Part shown: positions 55,898-64,000 of the stretch, in pieces
Layout: every line of letters begins with the position of its first letter
Numbering within the stretch: the stretch's first letter is position 1
Source of the DNA: Candidatus Palauibacter soopunensis
Lineage (GTDB): Bacteria > Gemmatimonadota > Gemmatimonadetes > Palauibacterales > Palauibacteraceae
DNA length: 64,000 nt
Assembly: GCF_947581735.1 (NCBI RefSeq)
Contig: NZ_CANPVT010000001.1
Coordinates: 1 to 64,000 of the forward strand
Direction of reading: 5' to 3'
The notes under the pieces: generated by a model
The model's database searches: none
What the model was told of the DNA's origin: nothing
Seen by the model: only the letters and a program-made list of their open reading frames with translations
Position numbers and translations under genes: made by a program

Positions 55898-57124
55898 CTA
55901 ATCGACGGAGCCCGCTTCGCGCAGCATCTCCCTTGAAATCACGATCTTCAGGATCTCGCTCGTCCCCTCGCCGATCTCCGTGATCTTCGCGTCCCGCATC
56001 ATCCGTTCGACGGGATACTCGCGCGAATAGCCGTACCCGCCGTGCAACTGCACCGCCATCGTCGTCACGTCCATCGCCGTCTCCGAGGCGAAGAGCTTGG
56101 CCATCGCGGCCTCCTTCTTGTGCCTCGTCCCCGCCATCCGGAGGTGCGCGGCGTGGTGCATCATGAGCCGCGCCGCGTGAATGCGCGTCTGCGCTTCGGC
56201 AAGCATGAAGCGGACGCCCTGGAAGTCGTGGATCTTCTTGCTGAACTGCTTCCGCTCGCCCGTGTAGCGGACCGTCTGGTCCAGCGCCCCCTGCGCGATC
56301 CCGATCGCGTGGGCGGCGATCCCGACCCGGCCGCCGTCGAGGGTGTCGAGGAAGATGGGAAAGCCCCGGTCCACTTCGCCGAGCACGTTCTCCTCCGGAA
56401 CCTCCACGTCCTCCAGCGTGAGTTCGCGCGTGTCGGAAGCGTTCCAGCCCAGCTTGCGCAGCTTCTGCCCGGCGCTGAACCCCGGCATCGGGTCGAGCTC
56501 CGGGGAGTGGCCGAACCCGACGCGCGCGGCATCTTCCAGATCGCACGTATCCTTGGTGAGGACGAACGCCGTGATGCCGCGGGAGCCCTTCTCGGGCGAC
56601 GTGAGGGCGCCGACGACGAACACCTCGCCCACGCCGCCGTGCGTGATCCACGTCTTGCGGCCGTTGAGAATCCACCGGTCGCCGGCCTTCCGGGCCGTCG
56701 TCCGCATGCCGCCCGCATCGGAGCCCGACCCCGGCTCCGTGAGCCCGAATCCGCCCAGCACGCGGCCGCTCGCGAGGGGCCGCAGGAACCGTTCCTTCTG
56801 CGCCTCCGTCCCCCAGCGCGCGATCGGGGTCGCGGCCAGGCTCGTGTGCGCTCCGATCATGATCGAATGACTGGCGTCCACGCGGGCGAGTTCCTCCACG
56901 GCGATCGACGCGGCGAGAAGGTCCATGCCGGCGCCGCCCAGCCCCTCCTCGAACGGAATCCCGAACAGGCCCAGTTCCGACATGAGGGCGCCGGTGTCCC
57001 ACGGAAAATCCTCCGACTCATCGTAGCGGGCCGCGACGGGAGCGATCTCCGCCTCGGCGAACTCCCGCACCATCTCGCGGATCATCTCGTGATGGTCTTC
57101 CAGGTAGAAGCTCGGGTCTGCCAT
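55898..57124 (-). CDS. Acyl-CoA dehydrogenase
   Basis: A 408-residue acyl-CoA dehydrogenase. GGFGLTEPGSGSDAGGMRTT is the conserved FAD/substrate block, and RKTWITHGGVGEVF the next strand. VQLHGGYGYSREYPVERMMR and EIGEGTSEILKI carry the C-terminal catalytic glutamate segment (EGT). It is of the short/branched-chain or glutaryl-like type; the precise chain cannot be read. A good GAGGAGTGA ribosome site precedes ATG 57124. The gene stands alone between the divergent ECF sigma gene and rng. Confidence 0.93.
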   Translation of the reverse strand: MADPSFYLEDHHEMIREMVREFAEAEIAPVAARYDESEDFPWDTGALMSELGLFGIPFEEGLGGAGMDLLAASIAVEELARVDASHSIMIGAHTSLAATPIARWGTEAQKERFLRPLASGRVLGGFGLTEPGSGSDAGGMRTTARKAGDRWILNGRKTWITHGGVGEVFVVGALTSPEKGSRGITAFVLTKDTCDLEDAARVGFGHSPELDPMPGFSAGQKLRKLGWNASDTRELTLEDVEVPEENVLGEVDRGFPIFLDTLDGGRVGIAAHAIGIAQGALDQTVRYTGERKQFSKKIHDFQGVRFMLAEAQTRIHAARLMMHHAAHLRMAGTRHKKEAAMAKLFASETAMDVTTMAVQLHGGYGYSREYPVERMMRDAKITEIGEGTSEILKIVISREMLREAGSVD

Positions 57125-57220
57125 TCACTCCTCGGTTCGATGTTTGCGGCCGGCGTCGCAGGCGGCACGTCTCGTATGCGCGCGCCGGGTCGGGTGCGTG
57201 GCCCCTGCGGCCGGCGGGCT

Positions 57221-57247
57221 GTGACTTCGAGACGCCGTACGCCTAAC
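57221..57247 (+). promoter_or_regulatory. Possible ECF-type promoter
   Basis: GTGACTT (57221-57227) and CGCCTAAC (57240-57247) have the spacing (about 14 bases between the core elements) and the look of an ECF -35/-10 pair. It lies some 145 bases before the sigma-factor start, so the sigma factor may control its own gene. The match is suggestive only. Confidence 0.3.
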
Positions 57248-57393
57248 GTACCGGAGGCGGGCCTCCCGCCCAACGGTCGAGTGGACTCCGGACGCGTCAC
57301 GATCGGGCCCCGGCAGGCGTTGACCCTATGGATGGCAAGGGTGCAAGCCCGCGGCGCTCTTCGCGTACCGGCAACGGTGTGGAGGGGAGAACC

Positions 57394-57927
57394 GTGGACT
57401 TCGAGGCGGCATACAAAAGCCACTGGACGCCACTCTTTCGGTATGTCGACCGGATGGTGGGTGACGCCGACCTTGCGGCGGACGTCGTGCAGGAGGCGTT
57501 CGTGCGGCTGTTGGACCAGTCTCTTCCGGACGAGGAGGTACGGCGCTGGCTGTTTACGGTGGCGACGAACCTGGTGCGGGACGACGCTCGCATGAGTTCG
57601 CGGCGGAGGCGGTTGCTGTCGCAGCGCTACGAACAGGCGGACCTCGCGCACGATCCGGCGGAGTTGCCGGACCAGTCGGTCGTGCGGGCTGAACGGGTCG
57701 CGGCGGTGCGCGCCGCGCTGGCGGAGATGCCTGAACGTGACCGTCAGTTGCTGTTGATGAGAGAGGAAGGATTCCGGTACGCCGAGATCGCCGAGGTGAT
57801 CGAAGTCGCGCCGGGGTCGGTGGGAACGCTGCTTGCGCGGGCACTGCGCCGGTTCACGGAGGCGCTGGATCCGCGGATCGCGGAGGACGAGGCCGGTCGG
57901 GGACGGCGAGGGGGGGACGATGGGTGA
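57394..57927 (+). CDS. ECF-type RNA polymerase sigma factor
   Basis: A 177-residue sigma factor with only regions 2 and 4. AADVVQEAFVRLLDQS is region 2.2, and RRWLFTVATNLVRDDARM is regions 2.3-2.4. AALAEMPERDRQLLLMREEG and YAEIAEVIEVAPGSVGTLLARAL form region 4 with its helix-turn-helix. The start is GTG 57394 behind GGAGGGGAGAACC; ATG 57328 would add 22 residues that look like non-coding leader. It is followed 50 bases later by its probable anti-sigma factor and then a TonB receptor. Confidence 0.92.
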   Translation: MDFEAAYKSHWTPLFRYVDRMVGDADLAADVVQEAFVRLLDQSLPDEEVRRWLFTVATNLVRDDARMSSRRRRLLSQRYEQADLAHDPAELPDQSVVRAERVAAVRAALAEMPERDRQLLLMREEGFRYAEIAEVIEVAPGSVGTLLARALRRFTEALDPRIAEDEAGRGRRGGDDG

Positions 57928-57977
57928 CGGGTCGGGATGCGACTGGAAATCTGCGTTGAAAATAGTGAGGATTGAGT

Positions 57978-58751
57978 ATGTCTACGCGTGAACGGCCACA
58001 TGTCGACGACGGAGCGCTGCTCGCTCTGCTCGACGGTGAGCTGACCACAGCAGAACGGAGATCCGTCGAAGCGCGCGTGGCGGCGTGCCCGGATTGCGCG
58101 GCGCGCCTCGACGAGATGCGCTTTGCGCTGCGGCGCGCGACGGCGGCGCTCGACCTGCTCTCGGTGCCGGAGTCGCGGCGCGAGATGCCGGCGGCGCTGC
58201 GGGAAGCCGCGCGCCGGGCGCCGGCGCCGCTCGCGAGCGCGCGGGCGCGACGCTGGGTGAGGCTGAGCCGCCGCTCCGTCGCGGTGGCCGCGGGGATTAC
58301 GCTTCTCGTCGCCGCGGGCGCCTACGCGGTGCCGGGATCGCCGGTCAGGGGCTGGGTCGACGGCGGGATCGATGTGGTTGCGACCTGGATCGCGGGCGAT
58401 TCCCAGGTCGCCGGGGACGCCGGACCTTCCCGGGTGTCGGTGGATCCCCGCGAGGGCGCCGTGCGCATCATGGTCGTTGGTTGGCACGAAGGCACGCGGT
58501 TGACGGTCGAGCTGTCCGACGAGGAGACGGCCACGGTGACGGCCCGTGACGCGAGCTTCCATGTGGAGCCGGGCGTCATCGAGGTCGCGGGAGCGGCGGA
58601 TGAGATCCGCGTGACCTTGCCGCGGGGCGCCGCGATCGGTTCTGTAGTCATCGACGAGAGCGAGGTCGTCCGCCTCGAGGGCGGCGAATTGCGGCGCACG
58701 GATTCGGCCGCTGCGAGTCCCGTGGAGATCTTTCTCGGCACCGACGGGTAG
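57978..58751 (+). CDS. Anti-sigma factor, zinc-finger type with altered motif
   Basis: A 257-residue membrane anti-sigma factor. The N-terminal cytosolic helix domain (DDGALLALLDGELTTAERR) and the CPDC pair match the HC2/ZAS type. The histidine that should stand four residues before the first cysteine is arginine (RVAACPDC). A transmembrane segment lies at about 95-115 (VAVAAGITLLVAAGAYAV), and the rest is a periplasmic domain rich in beta-strand pattern. It should bind and silence the sigma factor encoded just upstream. If the altered motif no longer binds zinc, it would respond to something other than redox. Confidence 0.82.
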   Translation: MSTRERPHVDDGALLALLDGELTTAERRSVEARVAACPDCAARLDEMRFALRRATAALDLLSVPESRREMPAALREAARRAPAPLASARARRWVRLSRRSVAVAAGITLLVAAGAYAVPGSPVRGWVDGGIDVVATWIAGDSQVAGDAGPSRVSVDPREGAVRIMVVGWHEGTRLTVELSDEETATVTARDASFHVEPGVIEVAGAADEIRVTLPRGAAIGSVVIDESEVVRLEGGELRRTDSAAASPVEIFLGTDG

Positions 58752-58816
58752 CAGCGCAGGTAACGGCCGCCGCACTGGTGGACGACGGTGACCTGACGGA
58801 CCGCTAGCCTCGAGGG

Positions 58817-61153
58817 GTGGATCCCGGGATGACGAAGCCCATGTACCGAAGGCCGGGGCGCGTCTCCCATCCGTGGCGATTCGCCCTGCTCCTCGGACCG
58901 GTTTCGACCTGCTTCTTCGCTCCCCCGGTTCTCGCTCAGGATCCTCCGCCGTCCCCGCCTTCCGAGGAAGCGCCGGCTGTCGGCGCCGTTTTCGGCCGCG
59001 TGCTGCGCGCCGAATCCCAGACGCCGATCGCGGCCGCTTCGGTGGAGATCCGCTTTCCCGAGTTTTCCTGGTTCCTCGTGACGGATGACGACGGCTTCTA
59101 CCGGGCGGAAGGGCTCCCGGCGGGATCCATCCATCTCGTCGCGCGGGCGCTGGATCGCGACCCGCTCGCCGCCAGCATCCTGGTTCCGGCGGGCGGCGAT
59201 GTCCCGCTCGACCTGGCTCTGGAGCGGCGGCCCGTCGCGATGCCGAGCCTGTTCGCCCACATCCTCGCGCGGCGGCTGCCCGCTCCGGGCCTCACCCGCG
59301 ACGGGTTCCGGGAGGAGGGAGAAACGGAGCTCCGGGCACTGGATTCATCTCCGGGCGTGGCGGAGGCGGGTCTGACGCTGGATGAAACCGGCATCGATCC
59401 CGCGGACCCGACCAGCGTGCTCTACGTGCGGGGCGCCGCGTCGGACCTGAAGCTCGTGCTGCTCGATGGCGCGCCGGTCTATGCGCCGTTCCACCTCAGC
59501 GGACTCCTCGACGCCTTTCCGGACGGCGTACTCGACGAGGCGGCCCTGTACATCGGCGGGACGCCGGCCCGCTACGACGGCGGACTCTCCTACGTCCTCG
59601 ACCTCAAGATTCGCGAGGGAGACGCGGAGCGGTTCCACGTCGCCGGCGCGGCCGACATGCTGGGCGGCACCGTGCGGGGGGAGGGCCCGATCGGACCCGC
59701 CGGCCGGATGCTCGTCAGCGGTCGGGCGCTTCACGGACTCGGCTATCCGATCATCACGAACGAGCAGGAAATGCCGTATGGGTACGGCGATGTCCTGGGC
59801 CGGCTCGACTATCGTCTGGGGCCTGGAAAGCTGACCGCCACCGGATTCTGGAACCGCGAGTCCGTGCGGCTCGACATCGGGCGGCTCGAGGACGCCGGAG
59901 CGGTGGAGTCGGCCTACTGGGGCAACCTTGCGGGGTCGGCAAGCTATCGCGTTCCGCTGGGCGACGGCACGTTCACGCTGAGGGGCGCCCACGGACGGTT
60001 CGACACGGGCCTGCCGCTGCCGCGCGACAAGGAACTGGACTTCGAGGTCTCTTTCGCGGACGTCATCGCGCGGACCGCACGAACCCGCACCGAGGCGCTG
60101 TTCGAGTCGGGAGGCAGCGAGCTTCGCTGGGCCGCGGGCGGCGGCTTCGATTCGTACGAGACCGTGGTGGACCGGCGGACCGTACTCGGCGGCAGAACGG
60201 CGCACGACGTGACCCACGCGGTGCGGCGCGCGAACGTGGTGGCCGGGTGGGGGGAGGCCATCTGGCAGGTGGCCCCCGAAGTCGAGGTGAGGGGGGGATT
60301 CCGGACGAGCTATTTTACCCCCTCCCGCCGTGCGAAGTTCGCGCCGCGGGGCACCGTCACCTGGCACGTCACGGAAGCTGCGGACGTCCGCCTCTCCGCC
60401 GGGCGGTTCTACCAGGTGGTGCGCGGACCCGAATCCATCCTTTCGGGCGACCTCACCGGACCCACCATCGGCGGCGTCCTGCCCGCGTTGGATCCCGACT
60501 ACATTCCGCCGTCGACTCCGGGGTCCAGTATCGCGGGAGCTTCTCACCTGGTGGTCGGATTCTCGGACTCGCTCGAGAACGGCGTCGACGTCGGCGTCGA
60601 AAGCTACCTCAAGTCCTTCGACGATCTCCCGGACGCCAATCAACTCTACTCCTGGGGCGGGGACCTGTGGCTGCAGGCGAAGGAGGGTCCGGTCCGGGGC
60701 TGGGTCGGCTACTCCATCGCGTTCGTGTGGACGACCGATCCGGAAGAAGAGACGCCGCTCGTGGGCCGGCAACTCCTGAGCGGCGGACTCTCCTCGGACG
60801 TCCGCGAGTTCGACTTCGGAATCCGGCTCGCGTACGGGGCCGGCCTGTCCTTCGCGTCCGTGACGTCGGGACGCGAAGAGAAGGGCGCCCCGAGCGGCGA
60901 CGATCCACTGCCGGTGCTCTCGGGCGCGCCGGAGGACTCGTATCTCCGGGTCGACGCGGAGATTTCGCGACGCTGGGTCGCGAGCATCGGCCGCTCGTCC
61001 GTCGAAATCGCCCCGTATTTGCGTGTGCTCAACGCGCTGGATCGCCGGGACGCGCTCTTCTATCAGACGACGACGGACCAGCCGCTCACGCGTCCCGCCC
61101 CGCTCGCGTCCCTCCCCGTGATCGCCATCTTCGGCGTGTCCTGGTCGTTCTGA
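58817..61153 (+). CDS. TonB-dependent outer-membrane receptor
   Basis: A 778-residue protein with a signal peptide (LLLGPVSTCFFAPPVLAQD). Residues about 55-135 form a carboxypeptidase-regulatory-like domain (GAVFGRVLRAESQTPIAAAS). The plug domain follows (VLYVRGAASDLKLVLLDGAP), then beta-barrel strands with alternating aromatic ends and a final strand IAIFGVSWSF. No N-terminal signalling (STN) domain is seen, so it is not a classical FecA-type transducer. It probably imports an unknown ligand under control of the sigma/anti-sigma pair. The start may be GTG 58817 or ATG 58829 or 58841. Its end overlaps the convergent RecQ gene by 68 bases. Confidence 0.85.
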   Translation: MDPGMTKPMYRRPGRVSHPWRFALLLGPVSTCFFAPPVLAQDPPPSPPSEEAPAVGAVFGRVLRAESQTPIAAASVEIRFPEFSWFLVTDDDGFYRAEGLPAGSIHLVARALDRDPLAASILVPAGGDVPLDLALERRPVAMPSLFAHILARRLPAPGLTRDGFREEGETELRALDSSPGVAEAGLTLDETGIDPADPTSVLYVRGAASDLKLVLLDGAPVYAPFHLSGLLDAFPDGVLDEAALYIGGTPARYDGGLSYVLDLKIREGDAERFHVAGAADMLGGTVRGEGPIGPAGRMLVSGRALHGLGYPIITNEQEMPYGYGDVLGRLDYRLGPGKLTATGFWNRESVRLDIGRLEDAGAVESAYWGNLAGSASYRVPLGDGTFTLRGAHGRFDTGLPLPRDKELDFEVSFADVIARTARTRTEALFESGGSELRWAAGGGFDSYETVVDRRTVLGGRTAHDVTHAVRRANVVAGWGEAIWQVAPEVEVRGGFRTSYFTPSRRAKFAPRGTVTWHVTEAADVRLSAGRFYQVVRGPESILSGDLTGPTIGGVLPALDPDYIPPSTPGSSIAGASHLVVGFSDSLENGVDVGVESYLKSFDDLPDANQLYSWGGDLWLQAKEGPVRGWVGYSIAFVWTTDPEEETPLVGRQLLSGGLSSDVREFDFGIRLAYGAGLSFASVTSGREEKGAPSGDDPLPVLSGAPEDSYLRVDAEISRRWVASIGRSSVEIAPYLRVLNALDRRDALFYQTTTDQPLTRPAPLASLPVIAIFGVSWSF

Positions 61154-62426
61154 CGCTCCCTCCGCGATCGCAGTTGTCGCATCCATCGCAGACCGGAGCG
61201 CGTTCGCCGAAGTAGGCGGCGATGGCCGCCCGGCGGCAGGCGGCGGTCTCGATGTAGGCTCGCATGGCGGCGCGCCGTTCGGCGGCGGCGGCGGCCCGGT
61301 CGGAGCCGGGCGGCGGGCTGCCCGGCCGGTGGCGCTCGCGCCGGCCGAACGGAAGGGGGCGGCGGCGATTCTCCCTGATCGCGACCATCACGCAGCGCGC
61401 CGATGCGCCGTCACGGCCGGCGCGACCCGCTTCCTGGACGTACTCCTCCAGCGACGACGGGGCGCCGAGATGCGCGACGAGACGCACGTGCGGATGGTCG
61501 ATCCCCATGCCGAACGCGGTCGTGGCGCAGACCACTCGAATGCTCCCGTCCAGGAAGGCCCGCTGCGTCGCCTGGCGCCGTTCGATCGGCAGACGCGCAT
61601 GGTACGGCGCGCTCGGCACTCCGGTCCTCGAGAGCGCGATCGCAAGCTGCGCGCTCAGTCCCCGCGTGCGCGCGTACACGATCGCCGACGCCCCCCGGCA
61701 CGCCGTCACCTCGCGCCGCACGCGCCGATAGGCCTCGCCCGTATCGGAGGCCGTTTCCACGGAGTAGCGCAGGTTCGGCCGGTTCGCGGGCACGAAGATG
61801 CGAATCGCCCGTTTCATCCCCAGGAACCGCTCGATGTCGCGCCGCGTGCGCCACGTCGCGGTGGCCGTGAGGGCCGCCAGCGGCGGGCTCCCCATCCTCT
61901 CCCTCGCACGCCCGATTCGCAGGTACGACGGACGGAAGTCGTGCCCCCACTGCGAAACGCAGTGCGCCTCGTCCACGGCGATGCCCCCCACGCCGACTTC
62001 GCGCAGGCGATCGCAGACGGCCCGGCTCTCCAGGCGCTCAGGCGCGAGATACAGGAGATCGAGTTCGCCCCGACGGGCGCGCTCGAGCGCCTCGTTCACC
62101 TCTTCCCGCGGCGTGGCGCTGGTCCAGCCGAGCACCCGCATGCCCCGGCGCGCGGCCCCGGCGACCTGATCCTCGATGAGCGAGATGAGCGGCGACACGA
62201 CGAGCGTCGCCCGCGGACGCAGCAGCGCCGGGATCTGGAAGCAGACCGATTTGCCGAAGCCCGTCGGAAGCACCGCGAGCGTGTCCCCGCCGCCGAGGAC
62301 GGCTTCGACCACGCGCGACTGGGCGGGACGGAAGTCGTCGTAGCCGAACCGGTCCCTTAGAAGCTCGCGCGCGTCCTGGAGGGTGGCCGCGGGGCGGCCC
62401 GCGCCGGGGCTGTCATCGGTATTCAC
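61086..62426 (-). CDS. Short RecQ-family DNA helicase
   Basis: A 446-residue superfamily-2 helicase. Motif I is LPTGFGKSVC, motif II is VDEAHCVSQWGHDFR (the RecQ-specific aromatic loop lies here), and motif III is ALTATAT. Motifs V-VI are TTAFGMGIDHPHVR and QEAGRAGRDG. The RecQ zinc-binding cysteines remain in ETAACRRAAIAAYFGE and CDGCDNC. The winged-helix and HRDC domains of full-length RecQ are absent, so it is about 150 or more residues short. It likely still unwinds DNA 3'-5'. It ends in a basic tail, overlaps the TonB receptor end and follows two membrane proteins on the same strand. Confidence 0.88.
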   Translation of the reverse strand: MNTDDSPGAGRPAATLQDARELLRDRFGYDDFRPAQSRVVEAVLGGGDTLAVLPTGFGKSVCFQIPALLRPRATLVVSPLISLIEDQVAGAARRGMRVLGWTSATPREEVNEALERARRGELDLLYLAPERLESRAVCDRLREVGVGGIAVDEAHCVSQWGHDFRPSYLRIGRARERMGSPPLAALTATATWRTRRDIERFLGMKRAIRIFVPANRPNLRYSVETASDTGEAYRRVRREVTACRGASAIVYARTRGLSAQLAIALSRTGVPSAPYHARLPIERRQATQRAFLDGSIRVVCATTAFGMGIDHPHVRLVAHLGAPSSLEEYVQEAGRAGRDGASARCVMVAIRENRRRPLPFGRRERHRPGSPPPGSDRAAAAAERRAAMRAYIETAACRRAAIAAYFGERAPVCDGCDNCDRGGSVRTTRTRRRWRSRGGTRAGRDA

Positions 62427-62458
62427 ACCCCTCGATGCGCCGCGCGATCAACGCGGGA

Positions 62459-62668
62459 TCAACTTGCTCTCTTTCGTCCCAGGCGGAGGACGACGGCCGC
62501 GACGAGCAGGCCACAGCCCGCGCCGGCGACGAAATCCTGCTCCGTGAGCGCGCCAACGAACCACGTGGCGCCCCCGGCCAGGCCGAGTCCGATCTGCAGC
62601 CGCAGCCACCAGTCGCGGACCGCCGTCGACGCCTCCGTCCCATCGTCCGGTCCGCGGTCGGCGATCAC
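62459..62668 (-). CDS. Small two-segment membrane protein
   Basis: A 69-residue protein with a short acidic N-terminus and two hydrophobic segments (LQIGLGLAGGATWFVGALT and DFVAGAGCGLLVAAVVLRL) ending in a basic GRKRAS. No family is recognised. It is included because its GTG overlaps the stop of the upstream membrane protein (GTGA) and because the next gene follows after 32 bases. Conserved hydrophobicity in one frame supports translation. Confidence 0.6.
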   Translation of the reverse strand: MIADRGPDDGTEASTAVRDWWLRLQIGLGLAGGATWFVGALTEQDFVAGAGCGLLVAAVVLRLGRKRAS

Positions 62669-63351
62669 TCGTCGATCGGGCGCGCGACCGGCGTTTCGTC
62701 GCCCGCTTCGCCCCAGCCCAGCGTCGCGCCGGCGATCGCCCCCCACAGCACGTTGACGGCGAGCACGGAGAAGACGGCGAACACACCCCGCCCCGCGTAG
62801 AGCGCGAGGGCGGACAGCAGAGGGAGATCCCCCCTCGCGAAGTCCAGCGCGGGCTCGCCGAGGCCGAGCCGGATGACGACGTAGAGGGTCGGCGCCAGGG
62901 CGAAGGTCGCGCCGCGAGCGGCCGGCGAGCCGGACAGATAAGGGTAGAGCACGCCGAGCATGAGGCCCCAGACCGCGCCACTTCCGAGGTACGACAGGAA
63001 CTCCGGCCCCGTCCACCCCGAAGTCAGACCCATGCTCAGCGCGCCGATGGAGCCGAACTCCGCCACGACCGAGCGCGCCACGGCGGAGACCGCGGCGCCC
63101 AGGAGTCCGCCGAGCAGCCCGAGCCCGAGGCGGGCACTGAGGTCGAGCCGCCCCTCGACCGCGGCGCCGTGCGCGCCGCCACCGAGCAGCACGGCCGTCG
63201 CGGCGAGCGCCGCGATGAGCAGGAGGACGGCGAGCGTGAGCGGCGCCCCCTCCGTCGCGAGCAGGGCGACGCCCGACGCGCCGGCGCCAAGCGCCCCGAC
63301 CCGCCACAGGAAGGCCGACCCCGCCGCCGAAGCCAGACCGTTCTCGCTCAT
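62665..63351 (-). CDS. Membrane protein of unknown function
   Basis: A 228-residue protein with about six hydrophobic segments, for example LTLAVLLLIAALAATAVLL and GSGAVWGLMLGVLYPYL. The last segment ends with NVLWGAIAGATLGWG. I do not recognise the family. The start is ATG 63351, which overlaps the hydratase stop (ATGA) and follows GGGGAGAG. It is in an operon of hydratase, this protein, the small membrane protein and RecQ. No catalytic or transport motif can be named. Confidence 0.7.
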   Translation of the reverse strand: MSENGLASAAGSAFLWRVGALGAGASGVALLATEGAPLTLAVLLLIAALAATAVLLGGGAHGAAVEGRLDLSARLGLGLLGGLLGAAVSAVARSVVAEFGSIGALSMGLTSGWTGPEFLSYLGSGAVWGLMLGVLYPYLSGSPAARGATFALAPTLYVVIRLGLGEPALDFARGDLPLLSALALYAGRGVFAVFSVLAVNVLWGAIAGATLGWGEAGDETPVARPIDE

Positions 63352-64000
63352 GCTCTCTCCCCTTTCTCCCGTTTCCCCCTCTTCCCGCCGCGGTCCAGGA
63401 AGGCGCGGATGCCGGACTGGCAGTCGTCCGTCATGCGGGCGATCGCGTTCACGCGGGCGCCGGTCGCGATTGCGGCCTCGAAGCTCTGCCCCTCCGTCCC
63501 GTAGAGCAGCTTCTTCGTGAGCGCGAGCGCGGACGCGCTCCGTCCCGCGAGTTCGGCCAGGAAAGCGGAGCTTTCGGCCTCGAACTCCGCGTCCGCGTAA
63601 ACCCGGTTCACCAGGCCCAGCCGCGACGCCTCCGCCGCATCGATCGTGTCCCCGAGCGACATCAGCTCGAAGGCGCGCTTCTCTCCCAGATTCTGGCGCA
63701 GGATCGCCGTCACCATCGCGGGTACGAAACCGAGGCGCACCTCCGGGTAGCCGAAGCGGGCGCTCTCCGCCGCGAGCACGAGGTCGCACGCCGTCGCGAG
63801 GCCGCACCCGCCGGCCAGCGCGCGGCCGTGCACGATCGAGACGACCGGCTTCGAGAGCTTCCGCAGCAGCGTGAAGAGTTCGCCCAGCGCTTCCGCCTCC
63901 CGCAGGCTGGCCATGACGCCCTCCTCGACCGAGGCCTGCACCTCCGCCAGATCGGCGCCCGCGCAGAAGTCCGGGCCGCGTCCTCCGATCCCGATCACGC
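63348..64000 (-). CDS. Enoyl-CoA hydratase family protein, cut at the window end
   Basis: The visible 217 or so residues cover the crotonase fold from just before FCAGADLAEVQ to the end. GRALAGGCGLATACD is the second oxyanion segment, and YPEVRLGFVPAMV holds the second-glutamate region, where the usual GxGGT is changed to AMVTA. This loss resembles methylglutaconyl-CoA or other specialised hydratase subgroups. The N-terminal part, probably 40 residues, lies outside the window. It opens an operon towards the RecQ gene. The C-terminus is a basic tail (GKRGKREKGERA). Confidence 0.85.
   Translation of the reverse strand, partial: VIGIGGRGPDFCAGADLAEVQASVEEGVMASLREAEALGELFTLLRKLSKPVVSIVHGRALAGGCGLATACDLVLAAESARFGYPEVRLGFVPAMVTAILRQNLGEKRAFELMSLGDTIDAAEASRLGLVNRVYADAEFEAESSAFLAELAGRSASALALTKKLLYGTEGQSFEAAIATGARVNAIARMTDDCQSGIRAFLDRGGKRGKREKGERA

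Overview
The window is very GC-rich and gene-dense, with no gap above 300 bases without a gene. Several traits point to a heterotrophic, Gram-negative bacterium of Gemmatimonadota type. These are a DUF1592/DUF1552/ankyrin cassette with a c-type haem motif, a TonB-dependent receptor behind an ECF sigma/anti-sigma pair, many acyl-CoA enzymes, and Tat-type substrate proteins. The assignment is an inference, because no rRNA gene is present. No tRNA, rRNA, CRISPR array, insertion sequence or prophage was seen.

Layout. 0.2-2.2 kb (minus): an MFS exporter coupled to a small alpha/beta hydrolase. 2.4-9.0 kb (plus): a beta-oxidation-like operon with two enoyl-CoA hydratases, a thiolase, a 3-hydroxyacyl-CoA dehydrogenase, an SDR, a class III aminotransferase and a GNAT protein. 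9.0-22.4 kb: a polyketide/lipid locus. It has a free-standing acyl carrier protein with its own promoter and an unusual alpha/beta hydrolase on the plus strand. On the minus strand it has a 10.3-kb type I polyketide synthase and an overlapping NCS2-like permease that carries a degenerate anti-sigma-like ATPase tail. The synthase reads KS-AT-DH-cMT-psiKR-ER-KR-ACP and then ends in a second KS-AT pair whose catalytic residues are lost. One base appears to be missing inside its KR domain.

22.6-26.9 kb (plus): a secreted creatininase-family protein, then a flippase-like membrane protein, a cardiolipin-synthase-like PLD enzyme and a YkvI-like membrane protein. 27.0-34.7 kb (plus): the DUF1592/DUF1552/ankyrin cassette and an ABC-F ATPase. 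34.8-39.4 kb (minus): two coupled transporters with cytosolic regulatory domains. 39.6-44.1 kb: an acyl-CoA dehydrogenase converging on a kinase-like phosphotransferase, with a Rieske ring-hydroxylating dioxygenase pair and a YciI-like protein. 44.2-46.8 kb: a PutP-type symporter, then a toxin-antitoxin pair in which a HigA-type and a VapB-type antitoxin are one protein in front of a VapC toxin. 46.9-53.2 kb: a Tat-exported PLP enzyme opposite a cupin protein, with an 18-bp perfect palindrome between them, then two tandem amidohydrolase lipoproteins and an enoyl-CoA hydratase. 53.3-57.1 kb (minus): rpmA, rplU (L21 fused to an E3-binding-like domain), rng and an acyl-CoA dehydrogenase. 57.4-61.2 kb (plus): ECF sigma, anti-sigma and TonB receptor. 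61.1-64.0 kb (minus): a short RecQ helicase, two membrane proteins and an enoyl-CoA hydratase cut by the window end.

The most interesting parts are the polyketide synthase with its decayed terminal KS-AT, the coupled permease/ATPase fusion, the HigA-VapB fusion antitoxin and the L21/E3-binding fusion. Functions of the lipid products and of the transporters are inferred, not shown by the sequence.
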